Source: Portulaca oleracea (taxonomy: Eukaryota > Streptophyta > Magnoliopsida > Caryophyllales > Portulacaceae). Taken from it: a stretch of 64,000 nt of DNA. The stretch lies in contig CM055869.1 of the NCBI GenBank assembly GCA_029582165.1, positions 59,033,518-59,097,517 on the forward strand. The letters are read 5' to 3'. Shown one piece after another: positions 31,841 to 43,160 of this stretch (positions are counted from its first letter, which is position 1; each line of letters starts with the position of its first letter). The notes under the pieces were generated by a model, which was given only the letters and a program-made list of their open reading frames with translations, was not told the DNA's origin and did not search any database. The position numbers were made by a program, and so were the translations under genes.

Positions 31841-32016
31841 CCTATGTTACTCCGACTCTTCATTTTCTCAGTCGTACCCATGTCGGACCTTTGATATCCG
31901 GACATGGGTAAGACACTCGACACTTCAAATTACAATGAAAATGTATAAAACTTATTTAAAATAGCTGAGCTTGACGTGTCCGATAAGGACACCGCTACCC
32001 GAGTGAGTAACATAGG
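31841..32016. mobile_element. MITE family M1, copy 3 (in tRNA array)
   Basis: Ends CCTATGTTACTCCGACTC and GTGAGTAACATAGG, flanked by AAAAGG on both sides (31835-31840 and 32017-32022). Other units read continuously through this site (GTCTGAAAAGGTCAA near 29308; GTCTGGAAAGGTCAA near 27661), an empty-site confirmation. Confidence 0.85.
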
Positions 32017-32302
32017 AAAAGGCCGACCATGAGGGAAATATCAGTATTGGGTGCCAACCAAACGTACGGAAGAATGTGAAATTCCATTTGGCTAGGGTAG
32101 ATGTACCCCGACCTTAGTTCAGTCGATAGAGTAGAAGTACATAAGCCGACTTCCATAATATTTGCTTCACTTAATCTGGACAAGTAGAAGTATATAAAGC
32201 CTTTGGCCAAGTTGTGGAATGTTTTGGATTTTGTGTGGCCATGGCATCGGAAACTGACATGATGATTCTTCCGACTTACGATGTAGAGAAAATGGATGTA
32301 AT

Positions 32303-32377
32303 ATGCTGTTGTTGAGTGTCGAACGCAAGATTCCCTCATACTAAATGCGCGCTCTATCCAACTGAGCTACATCTACT
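32303..32377 (-). pseudogene. Decayed tRNA-Thr copy
   Basis: ATGCTGTTGTTGAGTGTCGAACG, then CATACTAAATGCGCGCTC and CAACTGAGCTACATCT on the plus strand. The T-stem, anticodon stem and acceptor carry several mismatches. Confidence 0.65.
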
Positions 32378-33067
32378 ACAATAGGATTGTAGTTACCTTT
32401 GAACTTTGCAGCTTCTACCCATGGAAGCTTTCGTTGCGTCTGTCTTGGCCAGTTTTTGTATCCGTTTACGCGTTGCTAGAATGACGTCGTTGGCCTCAGG
32501 TTGGTGATGTTGAGGACTGTTATATAGGGCATCCAAGGTAAAAGTTCGCTTTATCTCGCAATCCTTGCTGCCTCGGTGGGTTGCTTAGCCATCTGTTTGC
32601 AGTGGCAGTTCTCTGTCTTTCTTCTCTGGCATTCCTTTTATGAACTTTGTCATAGTGGTTGTTTCAAGTTCAACCTAATGGGGAATATTTTACCGAAAGT
32701 TACCGTAATTTACGGAAACTTACCGTACCGACCAAAAATAACATTTAGCATACAAAATGAAATTTATTGAAACTTTTCGAAACTTACCGAAATTTACTTG
32801 AACTTAACAAAGATAACATTTACCATACCTACCATTTACCACCGAACCTTACATGCCCTAAAGATTTAAGCCTCCAGCCACATGGTAGGGTGTCCTTAGG
32901 TTGCTGGGTCAAATTAGGATTAGTTTTTTTTTTGCTCTCCTAGATAACATAATCAGTTACAATGGAATTTCTGATAGTTTATGATGTCCATTGACCTTTT
33001 TGCTCTGCTTGATTCCTGATGAATTGTATTTGATTGTAGTATTCAGTGTTACTATTGTATATCAAAT

Positions 33068-33141
33068 GGTGTCGTGGTATAGTTGGTTATCACGTCAGTC
33101 TAACACACTGAAGGTCTCCGGTTCGAGTCCGGGCGACGCCA
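33068..33141 (+). tRNA. tRNA-Val (AAC), array copy 6
   Basis: 74 nt, acceptor GGTGTCG/CGACGCC, anticodon loop CTAACAC, T-arm CCGGTTCGAGTCCGG. It has the most canonical T-loop of all Val copies. One D-arm change (GTGGTATAG). TTTTTG follows at ~33151. Confidence 0.93.
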
Positions 33142-33218
33142 AATTAATCAAAGTTTTTGTTTTTGTTCTGTAACCATTGCATCATAGTCATAGGATGCTA
33201 TGAAAGGTATATAAAAAA

Positions 33219-33292
33219 TGCTCTTGTTGAGAGTCGAACTCAAGACCTCCCGCTTACTAAACGGGTGCTCTAACCAACTGAGCTACAAGAGC
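33219..33292 (-). tRNA. tRNA-Thr (AGT), array copy 5
   Basis: Same as copy 1 in all arms with anticodon AGT. It starts 77 bp after the end of the Val gene, the tightest Val-Thr convergent pair of the array. A minus-strand T-run follows. Confidence 0.93.
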
Positions 33293-34159
33293 TATTTGTG
33301 CTATCTTTTGCAGCTTGGTATCATGAGTGCTATTAAATGGCATTGGCATCTAAGTAATCATTAATTTGGTCTGTATTTTATTCACATGATTAGTATCTAA
33401 TTTTATGCAATTTATATGTAGTATTATAGTTATATAATTCAACTATGTTATTCAATTTCATTTTAATATGTAATAATATAATTTTAATGATAGGACAAGA
33501 CACTTAAAAGGTGTCTTACCCCAAGACTCGTATCGTTTTTTATGCAAGAATATACTCTCGCCAATCGTCAACCCATATTATGTCTTTTTAACTAATTTTT
33601 TCTTTTTCATAGTATTTGTGACTTTAGAATCTCAATGACATGTTTCTATTTATTTTATTCATCTAACCCCATCTTTATATTTTCTTTTCACTATTACTTA
33701 CACCACTGCTCCCCCTCTAGCACCACTTCCCAAAACATACAAACTAACCAACCAAGTAGGTTATTGGGTGTTAAACTTTTTCCCCCAAAAATGACTTTTA
33801 ATGTGGGATGGATGGAGAACTAATTATTTTTCTAGCCAGATGGATGAATGGTGAAACGTTTGAGGACTCTATGTGTTTTTGGAAAAAAAAAGGCTTTCTT
33901 TGATTTAGCTCATTTTGTTTGTAATTCTTTGATCTCTTTAGGAGGTTGTAGTTTTGAGGTTTCCTGTTCTGTTGGGTATTGCAAACTTTCCACTCTTTTA
34001 TGATTTCGAATAATCGAAAAAAAAACTCAAAAGTACATGCCAATTCATGCAGGCGGGTCAATTTTGGGTTTATCAAAGTCTCTAGTTTGGAAACCGTGTT
34101 CCAAATCGAAACCTTAAACTTTCTGACGAGTTCAGGTCAATTTTCGGGCCAGGTCAAAT

Positions 34160-34213
34160 ACTATCAAGTCTCCCGCTTAGTAAACAAGTGCTATAACCGA
34201 GCTACAAGAGCAC
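34160..34213 (-). pseudogene. Truncated tRNA-Thr copy
   Basis: CAAGTCTCCCGCTTAGTAAACAAGTGC, then GAGCTACAAGAGCACTG on the plus strand. The 3' end of the tRNA (T-arm) is missing and a D-arm deletion is present. Confidence 0.7.
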
Positions 34214-34800
34214 TGCAGTTGCTTTCACAGCTTCTACCTCGGAAAGCTACGGTGAGTTCGGCTTGGCTCATTGCATAGTTGTCCGTGTTGCTAGAATGCA
34301 TCATTTGCCTGAGCTTGGTAATAAGTAGTTTGGTCTAGCTTTCCTCGTCTTGTTTTGTCATCTGTTTTGCCTCTGCAGGAGTAGACTGTAGTCAGTTTGT
34401 TCTCTGGCATTGTTTTATGGATTTCGTCGTTTGGTTTGTCTGGAAAAAGAAGTTCAATCAAGTACGGATAGATGTTGTGGTATGAGTTGAAGTCTTTAGA
34501 TGTCCAAACAGGGCATCCTTAGGTTGCTGGTGTAAAATCAAGGATGTCAATCTTGTTTTGTTTTGTTTTTTTTTTTAAAAGTTTTTTTAATTTTTATTAA
34601 GACCCTGTGCTGCATAGGTGTTTTATATGCTGGCTTGAAATTCAATTTTTTTTTTTTTTTTTTGGGGTAGGGGTGGGGGGTAATTGTAAACTGTCCAACT
34701 GGCTTAATATTTTACTCATTTGATCTGCAAGAATATACTGATAATTCTAATTCAGGTGGATAAATTTTCTGTAAAATTTGCAGGGGAATTACATCAGAAA

Positions 34801-34888
34801 CCGACCTTAGCTCAGTTGGTAGAGCGGAGGACTGTAGTTGTTTAAACAGATGATCCTTAGGTCGCTGGTTCGAATCCGGCAGGTCGGA
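34801..34888 (+). tRNA. tRNA-Tyr (GTA), intron-containing, last array copy
   Basis: Acceptor CCGACCT/AGGTCGG with A discriminator, intact D- and T-arms, CTGTAG loop and an intron containing TTTAAACAGATG. It closes the array; after ~35060 the homology to the unit stops. The downstream terminator is weak (CTTGTTTTGC). Confidence 0.93.
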
Positions 34889-35409
34889 GAATTCTTGTTT
34901 TGCGCTCCCAAATAATTAGTTCAAATCGAATGGACTTTTGCTAATACTTTATTACTTTTGTTAGAATTGTGCTTTGACCTTTGTGTTATCCTTGATCTCT
35001 GATGACTTGTATTTGAATGTGCCATCCAATGATCCAATTCAACCTTACTAAGACTATAATTAGAGAAAATATTAATAAAAGTTATAAAAATATGAATTGT
35101 GGATAATTCAAGATGTTTATTAACCATCTTGATACAAGATACGTTTCTCTTTGCTTTTGCTGAGTGCTCTATGCTTATTAGGGTCATTTCCTCTGTGGCT
35201 CTGTAGCTAATGATACTGGATCTTGAATTGAAAATTTTCATTGCATGGTAAATCAAAATCAAAACAAGTTCATCATTTACATTAATTTCTCACACACCAA
35301 ATAACACAAATACCATTTCTGCTAACAAAATATTTTACATCCCATTAATTAGGGGAAAAAAAAACCCACACACACTTATTCTGCTAAACTGCATTGAAGG
35401 AAAACATAA

Positions 35410-35742
35410 TTAAACACTCCTGAATCCTCTAAGTCTCCTACAAGTGTCCTTAATGAAATAGTAGGTGGAAAGGACACATATTTTTGCAAGGTAGAACAAT
35501 ACACTGCACCAATAAGGATTGATCCACAAAATGACCACCACAGCCAGAAACATAGTCACTGATGATGCTGTAAAAGTCATGTAGAAGGCCTCCATGTCCA
35601 TCCACCCTTCGTCTTCTTCCACATTGTTTGGTTCGATTGGACCAGGCAATTCACTAGCAGGTGTGCAACTCTTGAGTATTGGAGAACCACAAAGTAAAGG
35701 ATTACCTTCGTAGTCACTTGCATCGAACGTTGAGAACCACAA
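35410..35742 (-). pseudogene. C-terminal exon of an LRR receptor-like protein (truncated gene)
   Basis: Encodes the typical end of RLP-type receptors: TFDASDYEGNPLLCGSP, an acidic spacer (NNVEEDEGWMDMEAFY), one transmembrane helix (about SSVTMFLAVVVILWI), then a short cytoplasmic tail ending LRGFRSV and a stop. No kinase. The frame has no LRRs upstream. At 35732-35745 there is a short duplicated NPLLCG-coding block, and at 35780 a CACTA element begins. The LRR part is therefore missing here. It may have belonged to the broken minus-strand exons at 40-47 kb. Confidence 0.8.
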
Positions 35743-35779
35743 AGTAAAGGATTATCTTCTTCTCACAAAGGAAGGAAGT

Positions 35780-36224
35780 CACTACTAAAAATATGTGTAT
35801 TACCAACCATTTTTTTTCCAATCAATTTAAAATGGTTGGAAAAACCAACTATTTTAGCAACCATTTGATATTCCAACTATTTTTCAAAAAATTTTGTGGG
35901 AAAAATGATTGGAAATTCCAACCAATTTTGCTAAAATTGATTGGAAAATTTTCCTACCATCCTTTTTCCTACTATTTGAAAATGGTTGGAAAAATGGTTA
36001 GTAATCCAACCATTTTTCCAACCATCTTCAAAGAGTAGGAAAAAAGGTGGTAGGAAAATTTTCCAACCATTTTAGCAAAATTGGTTGGAATTTCCAACCA
36101 TTTTTCCCACAAAATTTTTTGGAAAATAGTTGAAATATTAAATAGTTACTAAAATGGTTGGTTTTTCCAACCATTTTAAATTGGTTGGAAAAAGTGGTTG
36201 GTAATACACATATTTTTAGTAGTG
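35780..36224. mobile_element. CACTA-type foldback element, 445 bp
   Basis: Nearly palindromic over its whole length. Ends CACTACTAAAAATATGTG and CACATATTTTTAGTAGTG, packed with TTGGTTGGAAA / TTTCCAACCA subterminal motifs, and flanked by AGT on both sides (35777-35779, 36225-36227), the 3-bp duplication expected for CACTA elements. Related half-copies lie at 49280-49457 and 61373-61560. Confidence 0.88.
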
Positions 36225-36399
36225 AGTTGACTTCCTTTGTTAACTTAGGAAAAATATTTTCTACCCTTGATTATTTGACTGACTTTACAAAGAAACTTTA
36301 ATATAATAGAGGTTTTATTTATGGATATGATAGGGTTGAGCATAAAAGTACAAACAAGAATTTTGAACTCTATTTTCTTTATTTTACAACATATATGGT

Positions 36400-37630
36400 G
36401 ACTATTGTTGAGATTTTTCAATGCTAAATTTAACTGAAATATAAGGCTGAAATATAATTTAACTTCAACAGTTTGACTCGAAATTTTGTACTATATCTCC
36501 GTTTTGTTTTATCTGTCGCCTAGGAATTGTGGCAAAAACTTTGACCGTTAATATCTTAATTTGTATAACGATTTATCATATAAAATTGATATCATTAGAT
36601 TATTAATAAAAAAATACTATTAAAAAGTATAATATTATATTTTTCTATAAAAGTTTTATATTAGAAATTATTGATTAAAAATTGGCACAAAAAACCATGA
36701 ATGACAGATAAAAAAGAACGGAGGGAGTAATATGATAGAATTGATTTGAAAAAGCTCAAATATAAATTTTTAGCTTAAAATATTTATATCTGATAACATA
36801 TATTGCCATGTATACCAACATTTTATTAAGCTAAAACTTAATTAAAAACTTTACCAAAGAAAAAAAATCAAATTTAACTGTTTGAACTGACACTTTATGA
36901 TATGATAGGATGCATTATAAAAAGCTCAAATATGAATTTTGGCTCCAAATATTTTCATTTGTAACATATATCGCCATTTGCATCGCCATTTTTTGTTTTT
37001 AATCAGACTGAAATTTAAGAGTAAAATTTAATTTCACGATTTGGCTCGAAAATTTATAATACGATAGAATTAATTAAAAAAATTTAAATATAATATTTAA
37101 GCTCAAATTAGTTGTCTGATACATATCGCCACATATATACACCAACATTTTTTGTCACCAAACTAATTAAAGTAGCAAAATTCAAATTTAGCTGTTCGAA
37201 TTGAAACTTTTTGATATGATAGGATAGACTAAAAAAACTCAAAAATGAATTTTGAATTCCAAATGCTTTCATTTGTAACATATATCGCTACTTATGTCGA
37301 CAATTAGTGCCGTTAAATTTGACTGAAATGTAAGAGCAAAATTCAATTTCAAAAGTTTGGCTCAAAACTTTATAATATGATAGAATTGATTAAATTAAAA
37401 AGTTCAAATATGAATTTCAAGAGCAAAATATTTTTATCTGATAACATTTATCGTCACATATACCAACATTTTTTGCCACCAAAACTAACTGAAACTTTCA
37501 TCATTCGAATTTAGTTGTTTGAATTGAAACTATGATATGATTGGATGGAGGGGAAAAAGTTCAAATATGAAGTTTGAGTCCCAAAAATTTTCATTTGTAA
37601 CATATATCGTCATTTATGTCAATATATATC
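36400..37630. repeat. Diverged dimeric tandem repeat, ~320-bp period
   Basis: CATTTGTAACATATATCG occurs at 36957, 37270 and 37592, and TCTGAT(A)ACATAT-type motifs at 36789, 37115 and 37437. The period is therefore ~313-326 bp, made of two related half-units of ~160 bp. About three and a half copies, AT-rich, no coding potential. Confidence 0.75.
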
Positions 37631-37869
37631 ATATCGTCATCTTTCGGAAAACAATTTATCTCCTACCAACTAAGGAAAAACTTGACATGAAAAATTCATT
37701 TCCTTCTAAATCATTTTCCTTTCAACCAAACACACCATATATATATATAAGTTTATGTTTGCATTTTGCATGAAGTATTTACTTCGATATTATATTCTTA
37801 AAAGCTAGTCTTGAAGTTGAATTTTAACGTAAGTTGTTAGTCATCCTAAATAAGTAAAAGTTGCTTAAA

Positions 37870-38045
37870 GATGCAATTGGGGATGACAATGGGTCTTGAA
37901 CCCGACTCATACCTACATGGACCCGACCCATTTAGACGGGTATGGGTTTTTAAAAAATTGGACTCATTGGGCCCGGGTCGGGTCTGGGTCCATTGAAAAT
38001 TTGGTGGGGGGTCTAGGGATGAATTCGTAGACCCGACCCATGTAC
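37870..38045. mobile_element. Truncated repeat related to the CCCGACCCG-type hAT element
   Basis: ACCCGACCCATTTAGACGGG, GGGCCCGGGTCGGGTCTGGG and CGTAGACCCGACCC motifs resemble the subterminal regions of 25073-25589. No complete pair of ends was found. Confidence 0.4.
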
Positions 38046-38189
38046 TGAACACTCTAATATGATTTATATTTATGTTTGGAGATGCAAAATTTTATATCCA
38101 TTGCAATGATTAATGCTAACTAAAAATATGAACAAGTATATCTAATTTAACTGAAAATATGAACAAGTATATCTAATTTAAATTGACAA

Positions 38190-39142
38190 ACCTGTGTCTA
38201 GGTGTAGGTACAATATGACCTTGGGGCTCAACTTCATGCCCAATATGAGTCTCCTCCTCTGTTGATACTCGGCTTGACGAATTGGGCCCTCATTCGATCT
38301 GAAATTGACACAAAATGTGCATTCATTGGATTTTTTCACTGGTGAGGACAATGTGGTTCATTTATTTAATTTAGGATTACCTTTGGCCTTTGGTTGATGT
38401 GGTCTCATTGTGTTGACCATGCTGATCATTTATTTGAATATGCTCTTCTATTTCAACACTTGCACCCGCATTTGCTCTATAATTCACAAAAACCAATTCA
38501 AGAACAACTTGGGTTAAGTTCAATTAAAATAAGATTGTTGCTTAAGTATGTTTGGAGGTTTTCTACTGTGTATAACTTATGGCATTAATATCAATTTCAT
38601 TCACAGAAGCATAAAATCGTTCACTAATCATGATTAAGTTGTTCACCCGAAATTATTTGTTGTTCATTAAGGTAAAAAATATAATCTTAGTACAATTAAA
38701 ACCTTTAAATTAGTGCAATTAAAACCTTTCTCTTGCTGCAAGTTCCTCGGTGATTAAGTTGTTCACCCAAAATGATTAACTTGTTCACCCGAAACTAAGT
38801 TATACACAAAACCAATTTCATTCACAGAAGCATAAAATTAGTGCAATTAAAACCTTCAAATTAGTTACATTATTGTTCATGCAATTTTAGGGTTTGGGAA
38901 CACATTGCAAAACCGTTAAATTTTAGGGTTTGAAGGCGTCAAATTAGCTTTTGGACCCATGTATGCATACATATGAACGAATAGGGACACAACAACACAG
39001 AGTATGAGTGCTAAAACATGGCTTAGGGTTTGCAAATACTAGTGAATTACCTTTTCTTGCTGCGAGTGATTGTCAACCCAGTTGTTGTCTTCCTTTTCTT
39101 GCGTTTGTAAGTGAGAGTGGGGTTCGAATTCTCATCAGCCAT
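38190..39142 (-). pseudogene. Possible multi-exon gene fragment, unrecognised (may be TE-derived)
   Basis: A first exon at 39142-39051 (minus) encodes MADENSNPTLTYKRKKRK with a good GT donor, preceded by a GC-rich leader. Further minus-strand stretches near 38475-38395 and 38303-38190 look exon-like (NETTSTKG, EEETHIGHEVEPQGHIVP). The sequence then stops. The basic N-terminus would fit a transposase-like or nuclear protein, but I cannot identify it. Confidence 0.25.
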
Positions 39143-39419
39143 GGTAGAAACAGTCGGTTGCAGCAAAAATACAGTGCTGCAAGTAGTGAACAATGTGACA
39201 GTGGGTCACTGTTTGAACGGCCGGCTGGTGGTGAGTGTGGCGGTCGTCGTGGCGGCGAGAACGTCGCAGGAGAACGGAGGGTTGCTGGTGGCGTCGCTGG
39301 AGAGCGTCTGATGCGTGAACAAAGTGGCGGTTATTTGGACTAAATTCTGAAAATTCAATTAGGAAACTGAACGATTGATGTGGGTTTTGATGCAATTTTT
39401 TTTTTAAAGCCACGCCAAC

Positions 39420-39544
39420 CTGGAAAATTAATGGCCACGTCAGCCCTGGAGCACATGCTCCAGGTGCACATAATACATATTGTGGAAAATTAATGGCCAC
39501 GTCAGCCCTGGAGTACATGCTCAAGGTGCACATAATACATATTG
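39420..39544. repeat. Tandem duplication, 2 x 62 bp
   Basis: GGAAAATTAATGGCCACGTCAG begins at 39421 and again at 39483. The copies differ at only a few bases. Each contains a small palindrome, GGAGCACATGCTCC, altered in copy 2. Confidence 0.85.
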
Positions 39545-41689
39545 CCAGAATCCTATCCATTCAAGTCAGAAGAATAGGAGATTGATTTGCTATATAAAAA
39601 TCGATCCAGAAAGTTTTGTTGTATCCTGGAGACACGATATTACATTAAGGGCAAAATCTTGTCTTAAAGATAGTAATTTCATTCACGCCTCAAAGCTCTT
39701 CTCAGTCCCATATCTAACACTTCATACTTTCATTTGGACAAAGTTTTCTTTTAAAAACAAATCATGACACATAAGTTACTTTTTACTTTAGTTTCATTCT
39801 TATTATTGTTTATTGACTATGAAACTTATATATTTTTACAAACAATTTTCCGACTAATTAAGTAATGTATGGAGCATTTAAATTTATTTTTTAATTATAT
39901 TATTTCATTATTATTATTTTTTATTATTATGTCTACTTTAATAACCATTAAAGACCTACGTAGCCCGTATTTTCTCCTCCAAAAAAAGGTAGCCAGTATT
40001 TAAAAAGTTTCTAATTAATTATAATTTTTTCTTCCTACATGATATTTTATGTGATAAGCTACATATCACTCATACGTTAAGTGTACTCAATTTTTAATAT
40101 ATCACTTAAATGAGAAAGCACATATATAAACTTGAATGAAAAAATTGATCCTAAAATTAATGTCATTAAAGAGGGTAATGAATGGGAGAGAAGAAAAACA
40201 AATTAATAACATTGTTATTGCAATCCTATGAAACCAAAAACCTTTGTTAAAGTAGAGAAAATTGTGAAATAAGTAAGTATAATTAATAAATACAGATGAT
40301 ACCATTATAGTTGAGGAAACTAGTGATGTGATTGTAACTCAAATCCAGCTTCTCCAGATTCTTCATAGCTTCAAAATCTGCATTCATTGTATCTTACTTA
40401 GGCATTTGCTAGCTTATACATTTTCTTTTATTGTTGGAACAATACTAATAATGCTATGGCAACGTATGCAAATACAAAATTTTCATGAACGTCATTTTAT
40501 AAAGTCAATGATCATCTAGAAAATAAATATATAATTTCTTATTCATATTAAGCCGTCAACCATTATCGTGGTTTCCTATGAAGCCTTCGAAGTTTCTATT
40601 ACGTACCATTCCAGTGAACATATCCCTTGATATTGTTGCCTGACAATGATAGAATTCTAAGTGAATGAAATCCACTTAGATGTTGTATAATGCTGCTGTC
40701 CAAGTAATTGTGGCTCAAATCCAATATCTCTAGCTTCGTTAAGCTTGACGACAATTTTATGGAACCTGCATATATATATATATAGGGTGAGAAGGGGTTT
40801 TTGGTGAGAATGTGAGAAGGATCCTTAACAGCCCTTGGATCATAGATCAATGGTCTTGAAATAAACAACATTTTTCCTTTTTTTGGGGTCCCATCACGTG
40901 ACCCATAAGTTGAAAAATAAAAGGAAATCTAATGGGGGTGTGGGAACTGATGAAAGTGTGTTCCATCTCCCAAAAAAATTTGCTCAAGTACCCAGACAAT
41001 TCATCTTCATCCTTCCTCCTGTCTGCTTCCTCCTTCCTCTTTCTCCTTCCTCCTTCATCTTTCCCCTCTCTCAGCTAGAGTGGCGATCGAAGTTCGGTAA
41101 GATTTTCAAGTTATATAATTCTATTTTTTCGATTCTGAGATTGAGGGGTTTGATAGGTATCAATGATTGAATATTGCTCACTAAGTGGAGAAACACAAGG
41201 AAGAGAAAGGGTCACAACCGGAGAAAGCAACGAAGAAACAAAGGGAAATTGAGAGCAGAAGTTAGGGTTCGACGTTTTCCGGTAAAAGGGAGAAACGGTG
41301 CCGACGATGAAGAAGAAGTGAGATCAGGACGATTGGTGGTGATTTGTGCGGCAACGAACATGGATGTCGACGGGAAGGATGCTAACGAAACTTAGCCAAA
41401 AATTCAGTCAAGATAAGTGAATATTTCCGGTAAAAGGGGGTTCCATTTTGCTAAAATTCTTGTAAATTGGGACAAATTCATCCCTAGTTTGTTGTGTTGT
41501 CCATTGATCATCGAATGCGGTGTGCAATTTTGTTGGAACATGTCGGTGTTTTATGGGGTTAGGGACATGCCCATTTGTGAGATTTTTTTGATGATGTGGG
41601 ATGTATAGTCGGACAATGCCCAAGTTTGCTTGCTGTGATGTGAATCGTATATGATTGTGACATTCTTGTGGTCTTATGTTTGGTACCTT

Positions 41690-43160
41690 AGGGCATGTAC
41701 ATTATGGTAGTGAATGATATGTATGAAAGTTATAAATTATGGCATTTATATGAATATGCACATTAAGATAGTGCACGATGTGCATCTCGGATGTACTAAC
41801 GTACATTTGATTATTCACATAAAATGGGACGATATTTTCGATTTAAATGTACATTGCTTATGCACTTAATGCACAAGTTTTAGTGATGTGATGCTCATCC
41901 TATGTGAAAAGGATGTACAATGAAAATATGTGTGATGAACATGTGGCTGATGGTTGACATAAACAATTGGATATGTGATGGTTTGTATTTGGTGTTATGT
42001 TTGGTACTTTATGGAATGAACATTATGGTAGTGAATGATGTGTACGACAATTATAAATTATGACATATATATGAGCATGCACATTAAGATAGTTCACGGT
42101 GTACATCTCAAATATACAAAACGTACATTTGGTTATACATATAGAAAGGGAGGATATTTTCGGTTGATGTACATTGTTTATACACTTAGTGCGCAAGTTT
42201 TAGTGATGTGATGCATATCCTATGTGAAAAGGATGTACAATAAATAATAAGCGTGATGAAACATGTGCTTGATGGTTGACATGTACATTGGGATATGTGA
42301 TGGTCTGCATTTGTGATATACGTAATAATGTTCATTGTATAATCGTTATGCAAGTGTTATGTGATGCAAACTGCGTGTCATGTTTAAAATGAGCAGCATA
42401 AAATGTAATGTCCATTAGAGTAGACTATAATGACAGTTCATTATAGAAAGATGTCAATTTAATTATAAACTAAAATAAGTTATTTTCCTTTTGAACCAAC
42501 TAATGTTGTGTTGGCTGTCATTAGAGACATTACAACTAGAAGTGGTGACGGAGATGGGGATAGAAGTCCAGTGCTACCTCATATTGACGGGACGGAGGGA
42601 GAAAATGAAGATATCGTTGAACGAGAATCTCCGTTCCACACTCCACATCTATGGATTCAAGAATAATGCTCTTTTCTTTATAGTTTGATGTTCAATTGGG
42701 TATATGTGATGTACATTGGGATATGTGATGGTCTGCATTTTGTGATATACGTAATGTCCATTAAATTATGACATAATGAACAGTTAATTATATAAAGATG
42801 TCCAGAACATCATTATATAAAGATGTCCAAAACATTGGAATAAAAATGTAATGTCCATTATAGTAAACCATAATGAACATTTAATTATATAAAGATATCC
42901 AGAACATCAAAAGTTAATATTTGAAAAATGTTCACACTATGGATTAAAGAATAGTGCTCTTTTCTTTACAATTTGATGTTCAATTAGGTATACAGTGATG
43001 TACATTGGGACATAGTGATGTACATTGGGATATGTGATGGTCTGCATTTTGTGATATACGTAATGTTCATTACAGTATACCATAATGAACAGTTAATTAT
43101 ATAAAGAGCATCATTACATAAATTAGCATAATAAAATGTAATGTCCATTGGAGTACATCT
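41690..43160. repeat. Diverged internal repeats of the Mutator-like element
   Basis: Related stretches recur at about 41690-41990 and 42000-42330 (GTACCTTAGG..ATG.ACATTATGGTAGTGAATGA type). GATGTACATTGGGATATGTGATGGTCTGCAT-like segments occur near 42280, 42710 and 43020, and TAATGTCCATTA-type phrases recur. No clear coding function. Confidence 0.6.
42523..42665 (+). pseudogene. Possible coding remnant in the Mutator-like element
   Basis: The frame reads TTRSGDGDGDRSPVLPHIDG, then EGENEDIVERESPFHTPHLW. It is acidic and protein-like, perhaps an N-terminal piece of an element-encoded protein. Short and with no recognised domain. Confidence 0.25.

Larger units (their letters stand above)
23400..35060. 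repeat. Tandem array of a tRNA-Tyr / tRNA-Val / tRNA-Thr unit
   Basis: A diverged unit of roughly 1-2.9 kb is repeated about five to seven times. The consensus order is decayed Tyr copy, tRNA-Tyr (+), tRNA-Val (+), tRNA-Thr (-), then spacer. Spacers are homologous between units: CTCCCAAATAATCAGTTGAAA after Tyr, TTTTGGAAGGTACTCTTTTG after Val, ATGCATCACTAGAATGGCAT after Thr, and GGGTGCCAGCCAAAC before the decayed Tyr. Tyr-to-Val start spacing is conserved (278, 268, 252 bp). Units differ by deletions, decay and insertions (a hAT element and two MITEs). Some Tyr-type pieces too short for their own entries lie near 27745, 32107, 32885 and 34480. Confidence 0.85.

Noticed and set aside
23940..34888. 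CRISPR-like regular repeats
   Set aside because: The repeated segments fold as tRNAs, have unequal long spacers that are themselves homologous, and the genome is a plant.
35780..36224. Pair of convergent genes in the palindrome
   Set aside because: The ORFs are made of the TTGGTTGGAAA motif; CACTA ends and AGT flanks explain the sequence.
39008..39343. 111-codon plus-strand ORF
   Set aside because: Low-complexity Gly/Arg-rich frame in the GC-rich leader of a possible minus-strand gene fragment.
40883..41170. 95-codon ORF (GSHHVTHKLKN)
   Set aside because: Occurs identically in both inverted arms of the Mutator-like element; it is terminal repeat sequence, not a gene.
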